This document shows, piece after piece, positions 1 to 4,984 of a stretch of 6,618 nt of DNA (position 1 is its first letter; each line of letters begins with the position of its first letter). This stretch comes from Chloroflexota bacterium. GTDB lineage: Bacteria; Chloroflexota; Dehalococcoidia; Lucifugimonadales; JAPUKM01. Below the pieces are notes generated by a model. That model searched no databases. It was not told where the DNA came from and worked only from the letters and a program-made list of their open reading frames with translations. The stretch lies in NCBI GenBank assembly GCA_027295645.1, contig JAPUKM010000126.1:1-6618 (forward strand). The letters are read 5' to 3'. The translations under genes were made by a program, and so were the position numbers.

Positions 1-4
1 GCGT

Positions 5-41
5 AAATAAAAACACCACCTCAGGATAACCCGGGCGGTGT
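5..41 (-). terminator. Rho-independent terminator of the TPP riboswitch leader
   Basis: Read on the minus strand, ACACCGCC (41-34) pairs with GGTGGTGT (20-13) across a 13-nt loop, giving 8 base pairs with one G-U. The stem is followed at once by TTTTTATTT, the U-rich tail of an intrinsic terminator. It sits about 15 nt after the aptamer core, so it is the expression platform of the riboswitch. The plus strand has no T-run after the stem, so it acts leftward. The controlled gene would start to the left of position 1, outside the window. Confidence 0.85.
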
Positions 42-55
42 AGATTCTCTCAATT

Positions 56-151
56 GACCTATCCCTCCGCTGGAATTACCCAGGTCAGGTATAATCGGTC
101 GCCCCGAAGTGCGGGGCCTCTCAGCCTGGCTTCCCAAGCTCCCGGTGGTGT
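56..151 (-). ncRNA. TPP (thi-box) riboswitch aptamer
   Basis: The minus strand carries the hallmark TPP aptamer elements in order. A 7-bp stem AGCTTGG/CCAGGCT (140-134 / 129-123, loop GAAG) is followed by the conserved UGAGA (123-119). Next is a variable hairpin GCCCCG/CGGGGC of the P3a type (about 117-101). Last is the pyrophosphate-binding half, ACCTGACCTGG (90-80) then GTAATTCCAGCGGAGGGA (79-62). This is close to the consensus ACCUGAUCUGG…UAAU.CCAGCGUAGGGA. Within it CTGG/CCAG forms the P5 helix. P1 looks short: ACC 146-144 can pair with GGT 59-57. TPP riboswitches control thiamine synthesis or uptake genes. Here the target is off the left edge and cannot be named. The terminator at 5-41 implies control by premature termination, off when TPP is bound. 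Confidence 0.93.
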
Positions 152-169
152 ATTTACACAAGCAAACGC

Positions 170-198
170 AGCCTAGCATAGGCACGGGGGAGTGTCAA
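170..198 (-). promoter_or_regulatory. Sigma-70 promoter of the TPP riboswitch leader
   Basis: On the minus strand a perfect -35 TTGACA (198-193) is followed 17 bp later by TAGGCT (175-170), with a TG extended -10 element just before it (TGC-TAGGCT). The predicted start near 163 places the aptamer's first pairing segment about 12 nt into the RNA, as expected for a riboswitch leader of about 155 nt. Confidence 0.7.
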
Positions 199-219
199 CG
201 AGACGAGTGGTGACCCAGC

Positions 220-248
220 TTGTTACTCTGTGCGCGTCATGCTAAGGT
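220..248 (+). promoter_or_regulatory. Candidate promoter of the thiolase gene
   Basis: TTGTTA (220-225) and TAAGGT (243-248) are separated by 17 bp, and an extended TG element (240-241) precedes the -10. Both hexamers are only partial matches. The position, about 35 nt before the start codon and transcribing away from the riboswitch promoter, supports it. No better plus-strand candidate was seen between 200 and 285. Confidence 0.4.
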
Positions 249-285
249 AGGCGACGCCCAAAAACCGAGTCCCTGAGGAGATGTC

Positions 286-1443
286 ATGACCTTTGAAGAG
301 CTTCGGGGGAAGATCGCCATTGTTGGTGCCGACGAGAGCGACGAGATTGGCGAAGTTCCCAACAAATCGACTCTGCACCTTCAAGCGGAGGCGGTCCGGA
401 ATGCTCTTCAGGATGCTGGCCTTAAACTCTCCGATGTGGACGGGCTGTTCACGGCCGGGACACCGGTGGCGGTCCTTGCCGAATACCTGGGAGTGATACC
501 CCGCTACTACGACGGTACGTCCGTTGGCGGCTGCTCCTTCATTGTCCATGTTGGACACGCCATGCTGGCCCTCTACCACGGTCTGTGCGATGTGGCCGTG
601 GTGAGCCACGGGGAGAGCGGCCGCTCCCGGGTAGGCGTCTTCCGGCAGAGCGACCCGCCCGGTGTGCCAGCAACCCAGTTTGAGCAGCCTTTTGGGCCGA
701 TAGGAGCACCCACTCTATTCCCTATGCCTGTCGCTCGATATATGAAGGATTACGGCAGGACGGTGGAGGAGTTTGCCGAAGTGGCGGTGAACACGCGGAA
801 GTGGGCGACGCTCAACCCCCGCGCCATGATGCGTGACCCCATCACGGTGGATGATGTGCTGGCCTCCCGCATGATCAGCTACCCAATGACCCTGTTCATG
901 TGTTGCCTGGTAACCGACGCTGCCGGAGCTCTGGTGCTTGTGCGTTCGGACAGGGCTCAAGAGATGCGAAAGGACCCCATCTACGTTCTGGGCGTGGGGG
1001 AGGGCCTTGAGACCCACCAGGTGGCCCAGATGCGAGACTTCCGCTTCTCTCAGGCCTACCAGAATGCGGGATCACGTGCCTTTGAGATGGCGGGGGTAAC
1101 CCACGACGATATCGACTTCCTGGAGCTGTATGACGCCTTTGTCCACACGCCCATCTATGCCCTGGAGGCTCTGAAGTTCGCCAAGCCCGGCGAGGCGCTG
1201 GACTTGGTCAAGAGCGGGCGGATGGCCCCGGGCGGCGACCTGCCCATGAACACCAACGGTGGCGGCCTCTCCTACACCCATCCGGGAATGTACGGCATGT
1301 TTACCATGATGGAAGCCGTCCGGCAACTCCGAGGAGAGCGAGGGGAGGGACAGGTCCCCAACGCAAAGATCGGTCTCTGCCACGGTGTTGGTGGGATGTT
1401 TTCAGCGGGGGGCACCGCCATCTTCACCAACCAGAGGCCATAG
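286..1443 (+). CDS. Thiolase-family protein (SCP-x/acetyl-CoA acetyltransferase-like)
   Basis: A 385-residue thiolase-fold protein of the SCP2/SCP-x type, the usual length for these single-domain enzymes. They condense or cleave acyl-CoA thioesters in the cytoplasm. The N-terminal half has the typical 'AVRNALQDAGL…DVDGLF' start. Cys83 in GGCSF aligns with the acyl-accepting cysteine. The C-terminal half has YDAF (about 282-285), where family members usually have HDCF or NEAF. It also has NTNGGG (322-327), a THP segment with His332 in place of GHP, and Cys365 in a CHG motif matching the thiolase CxG. The three main catalytic positions are therefore present, but the HDCF histidine is Tyr. Start: ATG at 286 with GAGGAG at 275-280, spacing 5. 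In many bacteria and archaea such thiolases sit beside a DUF35 zinc-ribbon/OB partner; none is visible here. The gene stands alone and ends facing the regulator. The substrate cannot be inferred. Confidence 0.88.
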   Translation: MTFEELRGKIAIVGADESDEIGEVPNKSTLHLQAEAVRNALQDAGLKLSDVDGLFTAGTPVAVLAEYLGVIPRYYDGTSVGGCSFIVHVGHAMLALYHGLCDVAVVSHGESGRSRVGVFRQSDPPGVPATQFEQPFGPIGAPTLFPMPVARYMKDYGRTVEEFAEVAVNTRKWATLNPRAMMRDPITVDDVLASRMISYPMTLFMCCLVTDAAGALVLVRSDRAQEMRKDPIYVLGVGEGLETHQVAQMRDFRFSQAYQNAGSRAFEMAGVTHDDIDFLELYDAFVHTPIYALEALKFAKPGEALDLVKSGRMAPGGDLPMNTNGGGLSYTHPGMYGMFTMMEAVRQLRGERGEGQVPNAKIGLCHGVGGMFSAGGTAIFTNQRP

Positions 1444-1454
1444 TCAGACGGTCG

Positions 1455-1479
1455 TTGAAGCAACTAGGCAACGCTTCAA
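1455..1479. terminator. Hairpin between convergent thiolase and regulator genes
   Basis: TTGAAGC (1455-1461) and GCTTCAA (1473-1479) form a perfect 7-bp inverted repeat with an 11-nt loop. It lies in the 88-bp gap between two stop codons that face each other. No T-run follows on either strand, so it is at best a weak or Rho-assisted bidirectional terminator, or a 3'-end stabiliser. Confidence 0.35.
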
Positions 1480-1531
1480 GGGCATCGGCAGAGCTGTTGA
1501 AAGCAGGGACCAGGGGAGAATGTCAGTTGGC

Positions 1532-2179
1532 TTACGGGCGATGCTCGGGGTCAGAGGTGAGGTAGCTACACCAGTGACCGCCATCGCGAATCGTGGTTTC
1601 CAGAACCGGCTCGCTTCCAAGTATCTCGGAGAGCAGGGCTTTGTCGTAGGTGCAGACGGCGGCGTTGGTCATGGAAACGCGGCGGAAGGGGCAGTTACGT
1701 AGCCAGATACGTGCGGAGCCATCAACCTGTTCAATCTCTGGGGAAAATCCCTCTTGCTCTGCGATCTCTCTAACACGGGAGAGGCGTGCGCTGAAAGAGT
1801 CTTCTGAGGAGCCTCTCGGAGACCCTCCTACAGTCCGGAGGGCAACGCGCCGGAGCATGGTTTGTAGAAGCTCCGGCCCGCTATGAGTAGCGGTTTCATC
1901 TTGGGAGAGGGCGCCCAACTCAAGTAGAACGCCGCTCAGTAGCCGGTCATATCCCCTGGGCTGTACCTCATGACCGTGCTCTGTCAGGTAGTAGACGTAC
2001 TCCGGGCGTCCCGTCTTCTTCTTGACCTGATCGTAGGCGATCAGATGGTCACGTTGCAGGACATCCAGATGCCTCCTGATTGTGGCGGATGCCAGGCCAA
2101 TCTCTCTGGCAAGCTGGTCAACGCTAGCGCTACCACACTGTTGGAGGAATTTAAGAATCCGAGGCCGAGGACCCTCCAC
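1532..2179 (-). CDS. SufR-like winged-helix transcriptional regulator with Cx12Cx27C motif
   Basis: A 215-residue DNA-binding protein. Residues about 6-72 form an ArsR/DeoR-type winged helix: a recognition region 'GLASATIRRHLDVLQ' (28-42), then a wing with GRPEYVYYLTEHG (57-69). The C-terminal domain carries Cys163, Cys176 and Cys204, spaced C-x12-C-x27-C. As I recall, this is the spacing of the Fe-S-binding cysteines of SufR, the repressor of Fe-S assembly genes. A further SufR cysteine four residues before the first is Trp159 here, so any cluster would need another ligand. No suf genes are in the window, so I do not give a sufR symbol. Start: GTG at 2179 with AAGGG at 2190-2186, spacing 6; an in-frame TAG at 2194-2192 rules out a longer protein. 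It is divergent from the zinc-ribbon gene and may control it, itself, or both. An alternative is a DeoR/ArsR-family regulator with a different metal or redox ligand. Confidence 0.85.
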   Translation of the reverse strand: MEGPRPRILKFLQQCGSASVDQLAREIGLASATIRRHLDVLQRDHLIAYDQVKKKTGRPEYVYYLTEHGHEVQPRGYDRLLSGVLLELGALSQDETATHSGPELLQTMLRRVALRTVGGSPRGSSEDSFSARLSRVREIAEQEGFSPEIEQVDGSARIWLRNCPFRRVSMTNAAVCTYDKALLSEILGSEPVLETTIRDGGHWCSYLTSDPEHRP

Positions 2180-2192
2180 GAATCGCCCTTTC

Positions 2193-2212
2193 TACACATG
2201 CATCCAAGTGTA
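2193..2212. promoter_or_regulatory. Inverted repeat, candidate operator in the regulator leader
   Basis: TACAC (2193-2197) and GTGTA (2208-2212) form a 5-bp inverted repeat with a 10-bp centre, between the predicted transcription start (about 2233) and the Shine-Dalgarno of the regulator. Read on the minus strand it is ACACT-N8-TGTGT. The half-sites resemble the ACACT/TGTGA motif I recall for mycobacterial SufR, though that has a 5-bp centre. Autoregulation is inferred. Confidence 0.4.
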
Positions 2213-2239
2213 TGAATTGAAACGTACAAAGCCATATAG

Positions 2240-2268
2240 AGTGTAGCCCGCGCCTAGTGGGGTGTCAA
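2240..2268 (-). promoter_or_regulatory. Sigma-70 promoter of the SufR-like regulator
   Basis: On the minus strand a perfect -35 TTGACA (2268-2263) is followed by a 17-bp spacer and TACACT (2245-2240), 4 of 6 to the -10 consensus. The start would be near 2233, giving a leader of about 54 nt that contains the inverted repeat at 2193-2212. Confidence 0.72.
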
Positions 2269-2299
2269 ATAGATGGTTGGCTTTTTGTCATTTATTGCA

Positions 2300-2309
2300 A
2301 ACAATTGTT
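2300..2309. promoter_or_regulatory. Perfect palindrome overlapping a -35 box, candidate operator
   Basis: AACAATTGTT is a perfect 10-bp palindrome between the two divergent promoters. Its last two bases are the first two of the -35 hexamer of the rightward promoter. A repressor bound here would cover that -35. Whether the neighbouring regulator binds it is unknown, and the palindrome differs from the ACAC/GTGT repeat at 2193-2212. Confidence 0.35.
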
Positions 2310-2336
2310 GACAATGGTCAAGCATGACTCTATAAT
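2308..2336 (+). promoter_or_regulatory. Perfect-consensus sigma-70 promoter of the zinc-ribbon gene
   Basis: TTGACA (2308-2313), a 17-bp spacer and TATAAT (2331-2336): every position matches the sigma-70 consensus. The start would be near 2343, about 28 nt before the ATG at 2371. This also shows that the reading frame open from 2257 cannot be translated from its first start codon, nor from the ATG at 2314, which lies inside the promoter. Confidence 0.88.
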
Positions 2337-2370
2337 TGGTGGCTCGATAGAGACTTATTCGGAGGTCGGC

Positions 2371-2625
2371 ATGGTTGCCGTAACAGAGAAAAACATAATC
2401 AGCGGAGATGGGCAGCATCCCAACCAGTGCTCTCACCACTGGGTTATTGACGGCGCTGGAGGACCAACCAGCAAGGGTATATGCCGTCTGTGTGGAGCCG
2501 AGAAGGATTTTAAAAACTATCTGGAAGGCGCCCGTTGGGATAATGATGCGACCCAAGACTCTGGTGCTATAGCTGCGAGCATCGCTCGTTCCAAGCACCC
2601 CAACCCTTCTGAGGACGAGTCCTAG
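2371..2625 (+). CDS. Small zinc-ribbon-like protein (CxHHW…CxxC)
   Basis: An 84-residue protein with candidate metal ligands Cys20, His22/His23, Cys38 and Cys41 arranged as C-S-HHW then C-x2-C, followed by 'GAEKDFKNYL' (42-51). The compact C/H…CxxC layout, with GPTSKG (31-36) before the second knuckle, fits a single treble-clef or zinc-ribbon knuckle. I have seen similar short proteins ('HHWVI…G.C..CG…F.NY') in Chloroflexota, but I know of no assigned function. The C-terminal third (about 52-84) is polar, rich in Asp, Ser and Glu, and probably disordered. There is no signal peptide or membrane segment. Start: ATG 2371 with GGAGG at 2361-2365, spacing 5, just downstream of a perfect-consensus promoter. 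It is divergent from the SufR-like regulator and ends facing cofE. A role as a small DNA-, RNA- or protein-binding factor is possible but unproven. Confidence 0.85.
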   Translation: MVAVTEKNIISGDGQHPNQCSHHWVIDGAGGPTSKGICRLCGAEKDFKNYLEGARWDNDATQDSGAIAASIARSKHPNPSEDES

Positions 2626-2653
2626 GCACCTCTCCAAGACTTGTGGCCCTGCC

Positions 2654-2679
2654 GCCTGGAGGATGCTTTCCTTGCAGGC
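2654..2679. terminator. Hairpin between convergent zinc-ribbon and cofE genes
   Basis: GCCTG (2654-2658) pairs with CAGGC (2675-2679), and inside it AGGA (2660-2663) pairs with TCCT (2669-2672) around a 5-nt loop, with a small internal bulge. It lies in the 60-bp gap between facing stop codons. There is no T-run on either side, so terminator function is tentative. Confidence 0.35.
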
Positions 2680-2685
2680 TGTGCC

Positions 2686-3441
2686 TTACCTGAAGATATC
2701 CCGTTCCGGTGGGCGGATCATGTCTTGCACCGTTCCCTTGGCGGGCGTATAGGTGTAGCCGCGGATGATTGCCACTGGTATCCGGTCTATCTTGCCCATA
2801 ACCAGTTCGGCGGCACTGGCCAGCTCATCCACCACTGCTATGGCTGTGGCGTGCATTTCACGGCCGAAATCGTCGGCCAGGCCGCGGTAGTCCCGCAACG
2901 CATCCATTCCGGCTACACCAATGGCAACGTTGACCACCCCTTCCCGCCATGGCCTGCCCCATGTGTCGGTAATGACGACGGCCACCTGAAGCCCAGTCCG
3001 CCGCTGTATCTCATCCCTGATGCGCCGGGCGGAGGCGTCAGAGTCATGGGGCAGGAGGGCGACGGTATCCGTCCCCGGAATGTTGGAGGCGTCAACGCCG
3101 GAGTTGATACAGAAGAATCCATGGTGCGTCTCCGTAACCAGAATGCCCCTGTCCATTCGAGAAATTCGCCGGCTGTCCTGGAGGGCCAACTCAATCAGCC
3201 TCGGGTCCTTATCGTTGTCGCGTGCCCAACGAGCCGCCAGGTCTGAGGGTATGATCGTCGCCAGGTCCACGATCCTGCCCTCAGCTTTGGAAACGATCTT
3301 CTGAGTGATCACCAGAATATCCTCAGCTTCCGTGGGACTCCCCTGGGCTTCGGCAGCCTCGAGAATCTTTTGGACCAGGTCAGTTTCCGGAACAACCTCA
3401 GGAATTCCTTCTATGCCTATGACTGTGAGCTGTGGGGCCAC
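2686..3441 (-). CDS. cofE: Coenzyme F420-0:L-glutamate ligase (CofE)
   Basis: CofE adds L-glutamate residues to F420-0 through gamma linkages, using GTP and a divalent metal, in the last steps of coenzyme F420 synthesis. The 251 residues match a stand-alone CofE, without the C-terminal flavin reductase-like domain found in FbiB fusions. Family motifs appear in order: 'VIGIEGIPEV' (7-16), ITQKIVSKAEG (46-56), ETHHGFFCINSGVDASN (104-120), LLPHDSD (129-135), ITDTWGRPWREG (157-168) and AIGVAGM (173-179). The aspartates in GVDASN and TDTWGRPWR fall in conserved segments expected to bind metal and nucleotide. Start: GTG at 3441, because AGGAGG lies at 3454-3449 with spacing 7 and the protein then begins just before the conserved 'IGIEGIPE'; a longer frame to 3504 would begin upstream of the likely promoter. 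It is divergent from the CitE-like gene. No other F420 genes are in the window; its presence implies the organism uses F420. Confidence 0.95.
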   Translation of the reverse strand: MAPQLTVIGIEGIPEVVPETDLVQKILEAAEAQGSPTEAEDILVITQKIVSKAEGRIVDLATIIPSDLAARWARDNDKDPRLIELALQDSRRISRMDRGILVTETHHGFFCINSGVDASNIPGTDTVALLPHDSDASARRIRDEIQRRTGLQVAVVITDTWGRPWREGVVNVAIGVAGMDALRDYRGLADDFGREMHATAIAVVDELASAAELVMGKIDRIPVAIIRGYTYTPAKGTVQDMIRPPERDIFR

Positions 3442-3468
3442 AACGTTTCCTCCTATGGGTTGCACGCC

Positions 3469-3474
3469 ATTATA
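3469..3474 (-). promoter_or_regulatory. Candidate -10 element of cofE
   Basis: A perfect TATAAT on the minus strand (3474-3469) lies 28 nt upstream of the GTG start, placing transcription start near 3462, just before the AGGAGG ribosome site. No acceptable -35 is seen at 16-19 bp spacing (GGGCCC at 17) and there is no TG extension, so an activator may be needed or the match may be chance. Confidence 0.4.
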
Positions 3475-3516
3475 GCCCTTCTGTGTGGGGAGGGCCCTGA
3501 GCAACTGCTCCGGTCA

Positions 3517-3525
3517 TGATATACT
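3517..3525 (+). promoter_or_regulatory. Extended -10 promoter of the citE-like/folB unit
   Basis: TGA-TATACT (3517-3525) is an extended -10 element with a 5-of-6 hexamer. The 17-bp-spaced -35 is weak (CTGAGC, 3497-3502), as is common for extended -10 promoters. It would start transcription near 3532, about 66 nt before the GTG at 3598, back-to-back with the cofE -10. Confidence 0.5.
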
Positions 3526-3597
3526 TACGCTTGCTCTTGGCCAGTTGAGTCCTCTTAGCTTCGGGTGAGAGTATCCTTCTTTGCTGCGGAGGTTGGT

Positions 3598-4473
3598 GTG
3601 GACTGGTTCAGAAGCCTGCTGTTTGTGCCTGGAAATCGAGAAGATATGCTGGGCAAAGTGGGGAATCTCCCCGCCGATGCTCTGGTGCCAGACCTTGAGG
3701 ATTCGGTACCGTACCCTGAGAAGGAACATGCCAGAGAGACCGTTGGCAGGGTAGTCAAAACGCTTGCCCAACGAGGTCAGGCTGTCATCCCCCGGATAAA
3801 TTCTATTGACACGGGCCTGGCAATAGATGATATGGCGGCCGTCGTGTGCGCCGAAGTGTACGGTATCTCGGTGGGCAAGGTGGAATCGCCCTGGGACGTC
3901 ACTCAGATCTCCTCCGCTCTTGAGACGCTGGAGAAAAAGAGCGGGCTTGCCGTGGGCCACACAAAGCTCCTCCTCTGGCTGGAGGGGGCCAAGGCAATTA
4001 TGTTGGCGTACGAGATCGCCAAGGCATCGCCCCGCATCGTCGCCGTGGGCTTCGGCGCCGAAGACTATACCAATGATATGGGCGTCCAGCGAACAGAGAC
4101 AGGCGAGGAGGTGCTGTTCGCACGGTCCCGCGTGGCCGTGGCGGCCCGTGCTGCAGACGTGCTGGCCCTGGACACCCCCTACGTGAACTTCCGCGACACG
4201 GAGGGACTACAGCGAGATGCCGAGCAGGGGCTGCGCCTAGGATTCAAAGGGAAGTTCGCCATCCACCCCTCCCAGTTAGAGACTATCAATGCTACCTTCA
4301 GTCCCTCCCCTGAAGATGTGGAGTACGCACGGCGGGTGATTGAGGCCTTTGAGGAGGCCGAAGCCAGGGGTTCGGGTGCAACATCGCTCGACGGGAAGAT
4401 GATCGATGTCCCCATAGTCAAGCGTGCCCGCTATCTGCTGGCCTTGGCAGAGACCGCTTCATCGCGGAATTAG
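3598..4473 (+). CDS. CitE-like CoA-ester lyase (HpcH/HpaI aldolase/citrate lyase beta family)
   Basis: A 291-residue TIM-barrel lyase of the CitE/malyl-CoA lyase group, which cleaves or forms C-C bonds in hydroxyacyl-CoA esters using Mg2+. Visible motifs: RSLLFVPGNR (5-14), the family opening; PDLEDSV (31-37); PRINS (65-69), with the CoA-side Arg66; WLEGAK with Glu129; GFGAEDYTNDMG (151-162), where Asp156 is the likely second metal ligand; and FAIHPSQ (220-226), typical of the C-terminal lid region. Start: GTG at 3598 has GGAGG at 3588-3592 with spacing 5 and gives the usual family N-terminus; the upstream GTG at 3565 lacks a ribosome site and adds 11 atypical residues. No citrate lyase alpha (CitF) or acyl-carrier (CitD) gene is nearby, so this is not a classical citrate lyase subunit. 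Malyl-, methylmalyl- or citramalyl-CoA are plausible substrates but cannot be separated by eye. folB follows after 39 nt. Confidence 0.9.
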   Translation: MDWFRSLLFVPGNREDMLGKVGNLPADALVPDLEDSVPYPEKEHARETVGRVVKTLAQRGQAVIPRINSIDTGLAIDDMAAVVCAEVYGISVGKVESPWDVTQISSALETLEKKSGLAVGHTKLLLWLEGAKAIMLAYEIAKASPRIVAVGFGAEDYTNDMGVQRTETGEEVLFARSRVAVAARAADVLALDTPYVNFRDTEGLQRDAEQGLRLGFKGKFAIHPSQLETINATFSPSPEDVEYARRVIEAFEEAEARGSGATSLDGKMIDVPIVKRARYLLALAETASSRN

Positions 4474-4512
4474 TGCGGCCTAACGGCACTTCTATCTATC
4501 GCGGTAAGAACT

Positions 4513-4905
4513 TTGAGGCAGGGAGACGTTCACTCCGACCGGATCATCCTGGAGGCGATGGCCTTTTACGGCTACCATGGGGTGAATCCGGAAGAGCGGA
4601 AGGTAGGTCAGTCCTTTACCGTGGACCTGCAGGTGTACGGTGATTTCAGGGTGGCGGGCCGCTCTGACAATTTAGAGGACACTCTCGACTATTCGGAGCT
4701 GTACCGACTTACAAAGGATGTGGTGGAGGGCGAACCACACAACCTGCTGGAATGGGTTGCCGAGACTATTGCCCAACGCATCCTTGAATCCTTCAAAGTA
4801 ACGGCAGTGGCGGTACGGGTGACGAAGCCATCCCCTCCCATCACCGGGGCGACACTAAAAGGGGTTGCGGTAGAGGTTTACCGGGAAGGTCCTGCGAAGG
4901 GCTGA
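4513..4905 (+). CDS. folB: Dihydroneopterin aldolase (FolB)
   Basis: FolB converts 7,8-dihydroneopterin to 6-hydroxymethyl-dihydropterin and glycolaldehyde in folate synthesis. The 130 residues show the full family signature: 'MAFYGYHGVNPEERKVGQ' (16-33), VDL (37-39), TLDYSELY (57-64), NLLEWVAETIA (77-87) and VTKPSPPI (103-110). Catalytic or substrate residues expected from the S. aureus enzyme are present: a Glu in the PEER segment (27/28), Tyr60, Glu80 and the proton-handling Lys105. Start is uncertain. TTG 4513 is the only early in-frame start, with a weak GGTAAG at 4503-4508. AGGCAGGGAGA (4515-4525) looks like a better ribosome site but has no ATG, GTG or TTG in frame at proper spacing before the conserved 'DRIIL'. 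It is probably co-transcribed with the CitE-like gene. No folP, folK or folE is in view. FolX-type epimerase activity is a less likely alternative. Confidence 0.92.
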   Translation: MRQGDVHSDRIILEAMAFYGYHGVNPEERKVGQSFTVDLQVYGDFRVAGRSDNLEDTLDYSELYRLTKDVVEGEPHNLLEWVAETIAQRILESFKVTAVAVRVTKPSPPITGATLKGVAVEVYREGPAKG

Positions 4906-4984
4906 CGATCACAGAATCAACGAACACCTATACAGATTTCCCCGCATCAGATTTATACACCACCGGTATGCCAGCGCTAATCCA

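Noticed and set aside
90..95. Plus-strand TATAAT as a promoter for the thiolase gene
   Set aside because: It lies inside the TPP aptamer on the other strand (the segment just before ACCTGACC), has no -35 at normal spacing, and is about 190 nt from the gene.
2257..2370. N-terminal extension of the zinc-ribbon protein
   Set aside because: The perfect promoter at 2308-2336 lies within it, and GGAGG at 2361-2365 points to ATG 2371.
2641..3246. Long plus-strand open frame (about 200 codons)
   Set aside because: It is wholly antisense to cofE, which has clear family motifs; its translation resembles no family and it has no ribosome site.
3565..3597. Upstream GTG start of the citE-like gene
   Set aside because: No ribosome site, and it adds 11 residues before the standard family N-terminus; GGAGG sits at 3588-3592 for the GTG at 3598.
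3514..3960. Minus-strand open frame opposite the citE-like gene
   Set aside because: Antisense to a well-supported gene and crosses the citE-like promoter; no recognisable protein features.
4472..4490. Small hairpin (AGTGC/GCACT) between the citE-like gene and folB
   Set aside because: Only 5 bp, no T-run, and the two genes are close and co-directional; likely chance.
4929..4959. Two TATACA hexamers upstream of the thioredoxin-like lipoprotein as -10 elements
   Set aside because: Neither has an acceptable -35 at 16-19 bp or a TG extension, so I did not annotate a promoter, although a leaderless transcript is possible.
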